Positions 8,828-18,759 of a stretch of 64,000 bases of DNA are shown here, piece after piece. A model generated the notes under the pieces. That model had not been told where the DNA came from and ran no database searches. It worked only from the letters and a program-made list of their open reading frames with translations. Origin of the DNA: Rhynchopus sp. YZ270_cl-10 (Eukaryota; Euglenozoa; Diplonemea; Diplonemida; Diplonemidae); the NCBI GenBank assembly GCA_964035575.1, contig OZ037900.1, positions 372,001 through 436,000 of the forward strand, given 5' to 3'. The translations under genes were made by a program, and so were the position numbers. Position 1 is the first letter of the stretch. Every line of letters starts with the position of its first letter.

Positions 8828-9733
8828 TCAGGCAAGCACCAATGCAATGGCTGCGACAAGCAGTGTCACAATCGGTGCACAGACACCACCACTGATGGGG
8901 ACATCTGTGTGGGGGACCGGCGGGGGTGAGACGACACCCTTTGCCTCATCGATGGTCATCACGAGGGCTCCGGTCTTGAGTACTGTAGCGTTCAGGCACC
9001 CAGCAAGGTCCATTGTCGAGAACTGTGCAACGAAGTTCCTTCCCTGCATTCCGGTCATTGGGTACCACGTGCTTGTTTGGCTGGAGCAACCAACACAGGA
9101 GTCACGGAAGATATAGGGTGTTGCAATGTCAGGCTGGGTGTACAGCACGTGATACGAAGGACGCGCCACTATGCACCCCGTTGTGTCGTCCTCAGCAGTC
9201 CACCACAGAGTCTGCACAAAGACGTACTTCCCTAACAGAACTGGTGCATAAAATCTGACTGTCATCAATGTCTGCGCAGTCACAGAAGTCTCCGTTGTGA
9301 CAGCATTACTGTCAAGGACGTACCACTCTGGGGTGATGTCCACCGAAATCACGCACGTTGCGGACAAAGTAACTTCGAAGGTTTCAGGGTCTGTCACATT
9401 GAACCCCACATCGATGGACCACTTCGACAGACCCGCGAACTCAACAGTCCCACTCTGAACCTGGCGGTTGAGAATCAGGTCACTCGTGCGCGGATCCTTG
9501 TCTTTGCCTGTAGGTGTGCCCTTGAAAATGGTTGGAACGTTTTTCATCTTGTACGTAAAGCTGCCTCCTGCACAGCTAGATGGCACGTCTTGCACCTCAA
9601 GGTTGATGACCTTGAGGAAGCGGTGTTCATCAGGGATGGTGAGCTGCAGGGTCTTCGCATCTGTGGAGAGGATCTCAGCGGAGGCACTGCAGGCAAAGAA
9701 GAGGAGAGCGAGGGAGGTGCAGTAGGTGGACAT
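8828..9733 (-). CDS. Tandem surface protein family, copy A3
   Basis: 301 aa. Same signal peptide (MSTYC variant), six Cys and GPI-type tail. Its variable segment (KDKDPRTSDLILNR) is the same as A1, and the two are alike throughout, with differences scattered such as LSTDAKTLQL and LWWTAEDDTTGC. The 54-codon open extension upstream is also present and again judged untranslated. Confidence 0.85.
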   Translation of the reverse strand: MSTYCTSLALLFFACSASAEILSTDAKTLQLTIPDEHRFLKVINLEVQDVPSSCAGGSFTYKMKNVPTIFKGTPTGKDKDPRTSDLILNRQVQSGTVEFAGLSKWSIDVGFNVTDPETFEVTLSATCVISVDITPEWYVLDSNAVTTETSVTAQTLMTVRFYAPVLLGKYVFVQTLWWTAEDDTTGCIVARPSYHVLYTQPDIATPYIFRDSCVGCSSQTSTWYPMTGMQGRNFVAQFSTMDLAGCLNATVLKTGALVMTIDEAKGVVSPPPVPHTDVPISGGVCAPIVTLLVAAIALVLA

Positions 9734-10993
9734 TGTGTTGTGTTGTGTCTGAGACAAATCTGTTGGGTGAGGGGTGAGGGGTGGGGGGTGGCTGTTCGAG
9801 GAATAAGTGAAGATGCGAAGCTCGGCACGACAACGGAGGGTGTTGTACTGCATTTTGATTTCAAACACGCGTTTATCGCATTTATCGGTTTGCATGGTAG
9901 CGAGCTGGGCCTCCTTAGCAAAATATGCCCCTAAAAGCTACTGCCTCTAAACCTGTACCAGTGACCACAAGGGGGCACGAAGATGAACACTCCTCATGCA
10001 GATGAACCACTCTGGATGGTGGGGTGGGTTTTGAATAAAACAGTGTTGAATAATACGTGGAGGGGTTTCTTTTTCCTTTTAGCTTTTACTTCAGAGGAAC
10101 AATGTGGGGGACAGAAACAAAAACAAACAAAAAATAATTGAAGCGAGAAAAAGTAAAAACATGAAGTCGCTTAGAATGAGCTGTTGTTCAGATCACAAAG
10201 GTGTACCATGAATAGTGCACAATCATAGCGTTTTCAATATAAAAGTAGAAGAAGCACCTGTGGGTATTGTGGCAGGTTTTTCTCGGTTATTTTCTTGTTG
10301 CTAAGCTGGTCCAAACACAGATGTGTGAACCACGCATCACAAACAAAGACACCTACGGAAAAACCTCAATAGCGGCACTGCGGTGCATAAAAGACATGAC
10401 CTATTTTCCATAAAAAATGAGGAAGAAGTGGACTTGACATACAACAGCTTTCGTACCTTTTGGTTCGAGGGCTGTTGCAAAAAAGACGAAGTTTTGGCAC
10501 AGCAGCTGGTCTAGCCCAGCGAAGTGAAGACTTAGCTGCGCACCTACCTACCCCGTTGTAAACGGGAGAGGGAAATTACAAAAACAAAACAAAAAGTTGG
10601 TTCAGTAAGATGCGCCATAGCGAGTCATGCTAAGTCACCAAACAATAAACACTGTTATCTGAGTGCAAGCTAGCCTGATAAAGAAGAAAAACAAAATCAA
10701 AAAAAGAACTTTTCGTTGATCGCTACAACGATTCAACGATACAACCTTTGCAAAAGGCTGTAGTATCAAAAAGAAAATGGGAGAAAGAACAAAATTTGAC
10801 TTGAAATACAACAGCCCGCTCGTGACAGTGTATATGAGCAGCTTGAAACGAGAACGTTGAAACATTGCTTTTAAAGCATTGCAATGGATTCAGTGGAATG
10901 TGTCCATGTAATGAAGGGGGCCAGAACAATGTGCTGTCTGCTTCATGCGTCATAACCTTTTTGTCTTCTCCAATAAACCTCGTTTTGCAATGC
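9734..10993. other. Array spacer A3-A4
   Basis: 5' flank of A3, then unit sequence, a truncated snRNA-like element (10484-10568) and the 3' flank of A4. From about 10020 on it is nearly the same as the A5-A6 spacer (19040-19996). Confidence 0.6.
10484..10568 (+). ncRNA. snRNA-like spacer element, 5'-truncated copy 4
   Basis: Begins GACGAAGTTTTGG: the part between two AAG motifs (first hairpin to Sm-like site) is missing. The terminal hairpin and the CCCGTT/AACGGG hairpin remain. The same truncation occurs at 19511-19595. Confidence 0.35.
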
Positions 10994-11899
10994 TCAGGCA
11001 AGCACCAATGCAATGGCTGCGACAAGCAGTGTCACAATCGGTGCACAGACACCACCACTGTCTGTGACCGGCGGGGGTGAGACGACATCCCTTCCGTAAT
11101 CGATGAACCTTATGTCGGCCCCGGTTTTGAATACTGGAGTGTTCAGGCAGCCAGTAAGGTCCATTATCGATATCTGCACAACGATGTCCTGTTCGTGCAT
11201 TCCGGTCATTGGGTAAAACGAAGTTGAGAAGTTGCTGCAACCAACACAGTAGTCACGGAAGATGTATGGTGTTGCAATGTAAGGCTGTTTGTACAGCAGG
11301 TGGTACGCAGGAACCTGCACTTCGCACCCCGCCTTATCACCCTCAATAACCCACCACACAGACTGCACAAAGAAATACGCAGGGTCCCCCGGAATATTCC
11401 CTCCCACATTAAAGTCGAATGTCATCGATGTCTCTGCAGTCTGATTACCGATCTGTGTTGCGGCAATCGCAACAGTGTGAATGACGTACCACTCTGGGGT
11501 GATGTCCACCGAAATATCACATGTTGCGGACAAAGTAACTTCAAAGGTGTCAACGTTCGACACGTTGTACCCCACATCGATGGCCCACTTCGACAGATCC
11601 GCGAACTGAACAGTCCCACTCTGAACCTGGCGTCCAGGCGCAATCTCTTCATCCAGCTTCTTGTGCTCGATGCCTGTAGGTGTGCCCTTGAAGAGGATGG
11701 GGTAGTTCTTCACGTTGTAAAAAATGCTGCCTCCTGCACAGCTAGATGGCACGTCTTGCGCCTCAAGGTTGATGACCTTGAGGAAGCGGTGTTCATCAGG
11801 GATGGTGAGCTGCAGGGTCTTCGCACGTGTGGAGAGGATCTCAGCGGAGGCACTGCAGGCAAAGAAGAGGAGAGCGAGGGAGGTGCAGTGGGTGGACAT
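10994..11899 (-). CDS. Tandem surface protein family, copy A4
   Basis: 301 aa. Same layout, but the spacer before the tail is short (PPPVTDSGGVC), and the middle carries its own version (TQIGNQTAETSMTFDFNVGG). Almost identical to A6: I count about four residue differences over the whole protein, and flanking DNA is also near identical. This points to a recent segmental duplication or gene conversion. Confidence 0.85.
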   Translation of the reverse strand: MSTHCTSLALLFFACSASAEILSTRAKTLQLTIPDEHRFLKVINLEAQDVPSSCAGGSIFYNVKNYPILFKGTPTGIEHKKLDEEIAPGRQVQSGTVQFADLSKWAIDVGYNVSNVDTFEVTLSATCDISVDITPEWYVIHTVAIAATQIGNQTAETSMTFDFNVGGNIPGDPAYFFVQSVWWVIEGDKAGCEVQVPAYHLLYKQPYIATPYIFRDYCVGCSNFSTSFYPMTGMHEQDIVVQISIMDLTGCLNTPVFKTGADIRFIDYGRDVVSPPPVTDSGGVCAPIVTLLVAAIALVLA

Positions 11900-12513
11900 T
11901 GTGTTGTGTTGTGTCTGAGACAAATCTGTTGGGTGAGGGGTGAGGGGTGGGAGGTGGCTGTTCGAGGAGAAGATGAACCACTCTTCTGCAGAACAGCCTG
12001 GTGGAGAGGCAGAGAGAGCAGACCGTGAGAGGTGGGGATGGTGGGGGTGGGTTTTGAATAAAACAGTGTTGAATAATACGTGGAGGGGTTTCTTTTTCCT
12101 TTTAGCTTTTACTTCAGAGGAACAATGTGGGGGACAGAAACAAAAACAAACGAAACGAAATGGAAAAGAAAATAAAGTCGCTTAAAATGAGCTGTTGTTC
12201 AGATCACAAAGGTTTACGATGAAGAGTACACAATCATAGCGTTTTCAATATAAAAGTAGAAGACAACTGACATACAACAGCCCTCGTACCTTTTGGTGCA
12301 CGGACTGTTGGGAAAAATTGGACGAAAAATGCTAATCTATTAATGGGATAACGATTAAACGAAAACAAACTAGCAAAGAGCAAAGTATAAGAAAAGGCTG
12401 TTTCTTATGTTACCACGCTTAGGAACACTGTGAGTGTCAAAAAAGATTGAGCAAATGTGTCCTTGGAGGGAAGGAGTATGGATTATTTGCCGATTGTCAA
12501 AAATAATTCCTTA
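11900..12513. other. Array spacer A4-A5, left part
   Basis: 5' flank of A4 of the second type (shared with A6 and A8: GATGAACCACTCTTCTGCAG...), followed by unit sequence that stops at the 4.7-kb insertion. No gene seen. Confidence 0.55.
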
Positions 12514-12639
12514 CTGGGGGGGGCCGAATAGTAGACCCCGGGTCCACTATTAGGCGAACCGACGGGTATAAATCGGGGGTCTCAGAAAAAAAATTTTTTT
12601 TTCCAAATTCACGGTGCAGTCTGTCCTGGAAATGTCGGA

Positions 12640-12770
12640 CCCTTTTGTCGGAGTCCGAGGGGGTCCGACAGTCGGACCCCCTGAGTCCGACAGTCGGACT
12701 CAGGGGTCCGACTGTCGGACTCACAGTCGGACCCCTGAGTCCGACTGCCGGACCCTGGGGTCCGACAGGC
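12640..12770. repeat. GTCGGAC palindrome cluster, left
   Basis: Overlapping short palindromes of the type GGGTCCGACTGTCGGACCC with CTGAGTCCGAC spacers. A related cluster lies near the other end (16725-16812), so these behave like subterminal repeats of the 4.7-kb element. Confidence 0.7.
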
Positions 12771-12774
12771 ACAC

Positions 12775-12900
12775 CCAGGTGCCCAGGTGCCCAGGTGCCC
12801 AGGTGCCCAGGTACCCAGGTACCCAGGTACCCAGGTACCCAGGTACCCAGGTACCCAGGTACCCAGGTACCCAGGTCCAGGAACAGGTACCCAGGAACAG
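12775..12900. repeat. 7-bp minisatellite CCAGGTG/CCAGGTA
   Basis: First CCCAGGTG units, then CCCAGGTA units, then breakdown. The unit differs by one base order from the CCCAGTA satellite at 15941. Confidence 0.8.
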
Positions 12901-13327
12901 GAAAAAAGTCGTGAAAGAGCAACCACAGCTAAGTGTGTGTACGTGTGCGTAAGTGTACGTAAGTGTGCGTAAGTGTTGGTACTTGTGGGTACGTGTGTGT
13001 AAGTGTGCAAAAACGGATTTTTTTGTTTTCTGCATGTTTCTCCTGCTCTCTTATCTTAAATTTAGTGCCCAATAATGCTGAAGGTCGGCCAACAAGACTT
13101 TGATAACATTTCTCTTAATATTGCACTTTTTTTGGCGTGGCTGCATAACCGATTCCCCGCGTTTCTACCAGTTGTCATGCCGGTTAGGGGGGCATTCACG
13201 TGTTGAAAAAAAATTGTTTTCGTTGGTGAATCTTTTAAACGCCGGCATTTGCATTTCCGGAATCCGTCCGGCCAGTGATGGGGTCAATTTGCCGAAATGG
13301 ACACGTTCTCGTTGTTGGTCAATTCCG

Positions 13328-13924
13328 CAGTATACACAGTATACACAGTATACACAGTATACACAGTATACACAGTATACACAGTATACACAGTATACAC
13401 AGTATACACAGTATACACAGTATACACAGTATACACAGTATACACAGTATACACAGTATACACAGTATACACAGTATACACAGTATACACAGTATACACA
13501 GTATACACAGTATACACAGTATACACAGTATACACAGTATACACAGTATACACAGTATACACAGTATACACAGTATACACAGTATACACAGTATACACAG
13601 TATACACAGTATACACAGTATACACAGTATACACAGTATACACAGTATACACAGTATACACAGTATACACAGTATACACAGTATACACAGTATACACAGT
13701 ATACACAGTATACACAGTATACACAGTATACACAGTATACACAGTATACACAGTATACACAGTATACACAGTATACACAGTATACACAGTATACACAGTA
13801 TACACAGTATACACAGTATACACAGTATACACAGTATACACAGTATACACAGTATACACAGTATACACAGTATACACAGTATACACAGTATACACAGTAT
13901 ACACAGTATACACAGTATACACAG
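13328..13924. repeat. 9-bp satellite CAGTATACA, about 66 copies
   Basis: Near-perfect array of CAGTATACA. Each unit has the palindrome GTATAC. All long open frames over it on both strands (for example YTQ, HSI, VYT repeats) are translations of the satellite, not genes. Confidence 0.97.
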
Positions 13925-13934
13925 GGGATTGGGA

Positions 13935-14180
13935 GTACAGTACAGTACAGTACAGTACAGTACAGTACAGTACAGTACAGTACAGTACAGTACAGTACAG
14001 TACAGTACAGTACAGTACAGTACAGTACAGTACAGTACAGTACAGTACAGTACAGTACAGTACAGTACAGTACAGTACAGTACAGTACAGTACAGTACAG
14101 TACAGTACAGTACAGTACAGTACAGTACAGTACAGTACAGTACAGTACAGTACAGTACAGTACAGTACAGTACAGTACAG
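13935..14180. repeat. 5-bp satellite GTACA, about 49 copies
   Basis: Near-perfect array of GTACA, separated from the 9-bp array by ten unique bases. Each junction forms the GTAC palindrome. Confidence 0.97.
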
Positions 14181-14433
14181 AGGTCACTTACATGTGGTGG
14201 CATGCTTCCCTGTAGGGTGGTGTACCATTTTTTTCCCCAGCGTAATTTCGGTGTAATTGTGTGTAATTGTGGTGTAATTGTGGTTAGTTGTGGTTAGTTG
14301 TGTGTACTTGTGCTGAAACTGTACTGGAATTGTGCCTAATATAGGCACAGCTCAGGTGAGTATGGTGCTAGCTGTGCCCAGTAGTGTCATAGGCAAAACG
14401 GTACATGAGTTAGATAATTATTATCTCATGAAA

Positions 14434-14627
14434 TAAAGTGAACATTATTTCACGAGGTGGTGGGTGACTCAAACTGGGGCTCAACTTCACGAAGCGAGTG
14501 GAGTTCAGCATTTTGATTTCATGAGTGAAATGAGTGTAATCATAAAAGTGATGTCACGAGCGATAGCGAGTGGGTATCACGTATTCCAGTTTGCGAATCA
14601 CCCATCAGTTAAATAATGTTCACTTTA
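14434..14627. mobile_element. Miniature inverted-repeat element (194 bp)
   Basis: Begins TAAAGTGAACATTATTT and ends with the matching inverted sequence; the inverted match runs on, with mismatches, through GGTGGGTGA and AAACTGG. Nested in the 4.7-kb element. Confidence 0.6.
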
Positions 14628-14713
14628 GTTTTCGATACGTAATTTTATACCACGCGTGAAAAACGTAAACAGGTGAAAAAGTGAGTGAAATAAGATTCGT
14701 TTTATTTCACGTT

Positions 14714-14941
14714 TTATTTCACGCAAATCGTGAAGGATTGGGTGGGGGAGTGAAATAAAAGATCACGGAGGGATCTGAAGGACACGACGTGTTCTTCCCT
14801 GGGCTCGTTCGCTCCTGAAAGTCTGTTGAAACGGAGGAAATCGTCCCATGTTTTCCTGTACTGCACACCACTGTTCATGTCGTCGAACAAGTTGTCATAT
14901 GCATCCTCCATCTCCGCAAACTTGCGCGTGGGTTTAGGCAT
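14714..14941 (-). CDS. Short recombinase-like reading frame
   Basis: 75 aa from the ATG at 14941 (the longer frame upstream runs through a miniature element). Residues such as KTWDDFLRFNRLSG...EPREEHVVSFRSLRDLL recall the helical core-binding domain that precedes the catalytic part of tyrosine recombinases. The catalytic part is absent; the frame ends in sequence resembling the nearby miniature elements. It may be a remnant of the element's own enzyme or of another mobile element. Weak call. Confidence 0.3.
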   Translation of the reverse strand: MPKPTRKFAEMEDAYDNLFDDMNSGVQYRKTWDDFLRFNRLSGANEPREEHVVSFRSLRDLLFHSPTQSFTICVK

Positions 14942-15068
14942 GTGTGTAAGAGGCAATAAATAATCTGTAATTTGAAGTGTGGTGGTGTGAGGGGTGGAGC
15001 GTGGGCTCAACGTTCCACTGTTTACACCTATAAATACGTTTTTCACTTGTGGAATAAAATTACATATT

Positions 15069-15216
15069 GAGTGAAATAAGAACATTTTCTTGCACTTGCC
15101 ACTAAAAAGGCACCCTCGTGACTCTCTCACTCTTATTCCCCTCGCTTCGCTCGGGAAATAACGCACTCGGGCACCTTTTTAGTGGCGCGTGAAATAAAAT
15201 AGTTCTTATTTCACTC
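15069..15216. mobile_element. Miniature inverted-repeat element (148 bp)
   Basis: Ends GAGTGAAATAAGAAC and its reverse complement, with a second paired block CCACTAAAAAGG further in. Foldback type, nested in the 4.7-kb element. Confidence 0.65.
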
Positions 15217-15253
15217 GAATAAATAGTTATTATCTCACGGGCAATAATGGTGT

Positions 15254-15505
15254 GCTGCGTTTTCGAAATTCCTACAGTATATTTGACAAATGATGTATGA
15301 CCACCTAGTACGGGGCGTCAAGGTTGGGTATGGTGAACAGTTCCTCGAAGTCCTATGACTGCAACCCTTTTGGTTGCATGCGCAGATCTCCTCCACATTG
15401 CTTTTGCGCCTACTCTCGGCATGGGTTTTGTTTTGTTCTTTGTGTGCGGAGATAATGTCTACTGTATTTTGTGTAATCTCCAGGAAGGAATTTCGAAAAC
15501 GCGGC
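15254..15505. mobile_element. Miniature inverted-repeat element (252 bp)
   Basis: Left end GCTGCGTTTTCGAAATTCCT, right end its reverse complement with one change (GCCGCG...). No open frame of note inside. Confidence 0.65.
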
Positions 15506-15940
15506 TAAACATTATTACACAAGTGAGATAAAAAATTGTTGGCTCTCTCTCTGTTGTTTTGGCTTTTGTTTTTTTGTCTATTTGTGACGAGGCCTGGAAC
15601 ACCTGAACATAGGCATATCTGGAAAATCTATCTGAGGTGTGGCAAATTAAATATATTCAAGCGTGTGGTTGAGGCGCACCTAAACATAAGTAAGTGCCAA
15701 GTCTGAACATTTATTTTCAGAGGCCTTAGTGAGGCTGTTTCGGCCTCGTTGCATTGTATCATGATGTAATAAGGTTCACATACTTTCGATTCAAAGAAGA
15801 GAAAGCACACAAGAAAATAAAATGCTGCAAACCACTGGGTGTGTTGTTTGCATCTACACAAGTAACTGAAAGTTAAACATTTACATACCTTGTCTTCCCC
15901 GTAGCCTCCGCCTTCGCTGCTGTCAAGCTGCCTTCTCTTG

Positions 15941-16325
15941 GTACCCAGTACCCAGTACCCAGTACCCAGTACCCAGTACCCAGTACCCAGTACCCAGTAC
16001 CCAGTACCCAGTACCCAGTACCCAGTACCCAGTACCCAGTACCCAGTACCCAGTACCCAGTACCCAGTACCCAGTACCCAGTACCCAGTACCCAGTACCC
16101 AGTACCCAGTACCCAGTACCCAGTACCCAGTACCCAGTACCCAGTACCCAGTACCCAGTACCCAGTACCCAGTACCCAGTACCCAGTACCCAGTACCCAG
16201 TACCCAGTACCCAGTACCCAGTACCCAGTACCCAGTACCCAGTACCCAGTACCCAGTACCCAGTACCCAGTACCCAGTACCCAGTACTCAGTACTCAGTA
16301 CTCAGTACTCAGTACCCAGTACCCA
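15941..16325. repeat. 7-bp satellite CCCAGTA, about 55 copies
   Basis: Perfect GTACCCA array; four consecutive units near the right end carry CTCAGTA. Again a GTAC palindrome at each junction. The 168-residue frame over it is a translation of the satellite. Confidence 0.97.
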
Positions 16326-16724
16326 AATTGGTCGCCCCCTGGTTGGTCGAGAACCTAAAAATGCAAAAAAACGCAAAATTCATGTGTTTTGACCATGTCT
16401 GGGTACACCAAATACACACCTCTGAACAAGCCTATACCCAGTAGTAGGCAACAAGCGCTATTTTTTGACCAAGAAAAAAAAAATCCCCCAAAAATTGGGT
16501 GTAGTAGGTCATAAAATGGCCCAAAAAATCCAAAGAAAACCTCAGATTGACCAAACAATGAAAAAAATTTTCAAGTCAAATTTTCAGCCAAAATACGGCT
16601 ATTTTGGTTATACCATGTGTACTGTAGTGGCTATACAAGGCGATTTTCGGCCAAAAAAATTTTTTTTTGGCCAAAAAAAAAATTTTTTTTTCGGCCCAAA
16701 AAAAAAAAAATTTTTTTTTTTGGG

Positions 16725-17186
16725 TCCGACTGTCGGACCCCTGAGTCCGACAGACGGACTCCAGAGTCCGTCTGTCGGACCCCTGAGTCCGACTGTCGGA
16801 CTCAGGGGGTAAGTCCGTTATTTACACACTCCAAGCACGACAGACCGCACCGTGTTGAATAGTAGACCCCCCCTAAACAGTAGACCCCCCAAAAAAATTT
16901 TTTTCTGTATTTTTACTAAATCCCTCCTGTCGATGAGGTTGATAGGGTGTGTCAAAATATACTGATTGTTGCTTCTTTGGAAAGATTTGTCACAAAATCT
17001 TTCCAAAGAAAGAAAAATCAATTTGAAATTTGTAGTTGATCCCCTCTAAAATTTTTCCGTGACTAACCGCAAAAAGTCAAAAAAAAACGAAAACATGGGG
17101 GGGGTCCACTATTCAACGGAAAAAAAATTTTAAAAAACCCAGAATTCCCAGGGGGGGTCTACTATTCAGGGGGGGTCCACTCCCAG
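16725..17186. repeat. Right arm of the 4.7-kb element
   Basis: GTCGGAC palindromes (16725-16812), then several copies of GTAGACCCCCC / GGGGGTCTACTATTC in both directions, ending CCCAG at 17186. Matches the left arm in inverted order, imperfectly. Confidence 0.6.
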
Positions 17187-17342
17187 TAACCTACCTCCAC
17201 AGCTTTGCTGACATCTTTGTGACGGGGAGAGTTTGTGCACCTCTGTTCAATTATGCATGGAAGTTTTGGTACATCAGCTGGTCTAGCCCAGCGAAGTGAA
17301 GACTTAGCTGCGCACCTACCTACCCCGTTGTAAACGGGAGAG
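17187..17342 (+). ncRNA. snRNA-like structured spacer element, copy 5
   Basis: Lies directly at the right border of the 4.7-kb insertion; the insertion split the sequence just 5' of AACCTACCTCC. The first hairpin is somewhat eroded (GACGGGGAGAGTTTG); the Sm-like site and terminal hairpin are intact. Confidence 0.4.
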
Positions 17343-17835
17343 CGAAATTACAAAAACAAAACAAAAAGTTGGTTCAGTAAGATGCGCCATAGCGAGTCAT
17401 CCTAAGTCACCTAAAAAGAAAATGGGAGAAAGAAGAAAAATTGACTTGAAATACAACAGCCCGCTCGTGACAGTGTATATGAGCATCTTGAAACGAGAAC
17501 GTTGAAACATTGTTTTTGAAGCACTGCAATGGATTCAGTGGAATGTGTCCATGTAATGAAGGGGGCCAGAACAATGTGCTGTCTACCCAAAAGTAGGTGG
17601 GTGATTCCCTCACGAAATGCTTTGGGAAACCCCTTCTACCTGCACCACTTCAATGAAGATACAATAAAAAAACAATAGGATTCTTCGTGAAGGTTTCATC
17701 TTTGTTTGCCGTGACACTTGAATAAACACACAAAACAAAAAGGCAAAAGTTGTAGTTTGTGTTTTCCTGCTTCATACTTCTTAACTCTTTTTTGTGTTCG
17801 GAAACTCTTTTCCAATAAACCTCGTTTTGCAATGC
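17343..17835. other. Array spacer before A5
   Basis: Unit sequence with the TTGACTTGAAATACAACAGC motif (about 17440-17490); about 17585-17800 is replaced by sequence not seen in the other spacers. Ends in the 3' flank of A5. No gene seen. Confidence 0.5.
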
Positions 17836-18759
17836 TCAGGCAAGCACCAATGCAATGGCTGCGACAAGCAGAGTCACAATCGGTGCACACACACCACCAC
17901 TGATGGGGACATCTGTGCTGGGGACGGAGGTGACCGGCGGGGGTGAGACGACACCCTTTGTCTTATCGATGATCATCACGAGGGCCCCGGTCTTCAGAAC
18001 TGGCGCCTGCTCACAGCCAGTAAGGTCCATTGTCGAGAACTGTGCAACGATATTCTTGCCTTGCATTCCGGCCATTGGTAAAAACGTCGTTGAGAAGCTG
18101 CTGCAACCAACACAGGAGTCACGGAAGATGATGGGTGCAATATCAGGCTGGGTGTACAGCAGGTGGAACGAAGGACGCTGCACCAGGCACCCCACCTTAT
18201 CACTCTCAGTGGTCCACCACAGAGACTGCACGAAGACGTACACAGGGTGCCCTGCCTGAGCAGCTGGCACAGTAAAGTTGACTGTCATTGATGTCTGCGC
18301 AACCACAGAAGTCTCCGTTGAAGCAACCAAAGTACTGTCAAGGACGTACCACTCTGGGGCGATGTCCACAGAAATATCACATGTTGCGGACAAAGTAACT
18401 TCAAAGGTGTCAAGGTTCGACACGTTGTACCCCACATCGATGGACCACTTCGACAGACCCGAGAACGCAACAGTACCACTCTGAACCTGGCGGCCAGGTG
18501 TAATATCTTCATGCCGCTTCTCGTGGTCGACGCCTGTAGGTGTGCCCTTGAAAAGGATGGGATCATTCTTCACCTTGTACGTAAAGCTGCCTCCTGCACA
18601 CCTAGATGGCACGTCTTGCGCCTCAAGGTTGATGACCTTGAGGAAGCGGTGTTCATCAGGGATGGTGAGCTGGAGGGTCTTCGCGCCTGTGGAGAGGATC
18701 TCAGCGGAGGCACTGCAGGCAAAGAAGAGGAGAGCGAGGGAGGTGCAGTAGGTGGACAT
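17836..18759 (-). CDS. Tandem surface protein family, copy A5
   Basis: 307 aa, one of the two longest copies. Shares with A7 an insertion in the middle (VPAAQAGHPVYVFVQSLWW). The first conserved Cys is in the context SRC rather than SSC. Signal peptide and GPI-type tail as in A1. Confidence 0.85.
   Translation of the reverse strand: MSTYCTSLALLFFACSASAEILSTGAKTLQLTIPDEHRFLKVINLEAQDVPSRCAGGSFTYKVKNDPILFKGTPTGVDHEKRHEDITPGRQVQSGTVAFSGLSKWSIDVGYNVSNLDTFEVTLSATCDISVDIAPEWYVLDSTLVASTETSVVAQTSMTVNFTVPAAQAGHPVYVFVQSLWWTTESDKVGCLVQRPSFHLLYTQPDIAPIIFRDSCVGCSSFSTTFLPMAGMQGKNIVAQFSTMDLTGCEQAPVLKTGALVMIIDKTKGVVSPPPVTSVPSTDVPISGGVCAPIVTLLVAAIALVLA

Larger units (their letters stand above)
12514..17186. 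mobile_element. 4.7-kb satellite-laden element inserted in the array
   Basis: Sister spacers read TTCCTTAACCTACC or close to it; here the left half ends TTCCTTA at 12513 and the right half resumes TAACCTACC at 17187, giving a TA duplication. The element's ends are imperfect inverted repeats (CTGGG... both ways, each with GAATAGTAGACCCC near the end). Inside, from left: GTCGGAC palindromes, a CCAGGTA minisatellite, a 9-bp and a 5-bp satellite, three miniature inverted-repeat elements, a short recombinase-like reading frame, a 7-bp satellite, and more palindromes. No complete transposase is seen. Probably a non-autonomous DNA transposon that collects repeats. Confidence 0.65.

Noticed and set aside
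13100-14297. Several 200-370-residue frames on both strands
   Set aside because: They are translations of the 9-bp and 5-bp satellites; period 9 keeps frames open whatever the strand.
12775-16325. CRISPR array
   Set aside because: Repeats are contiguous with no unique spacers, and the genome is eukaryotic.
15938-16444. 168-residue frame
   Set aside because: Translation of the CCCAGTA satellite.
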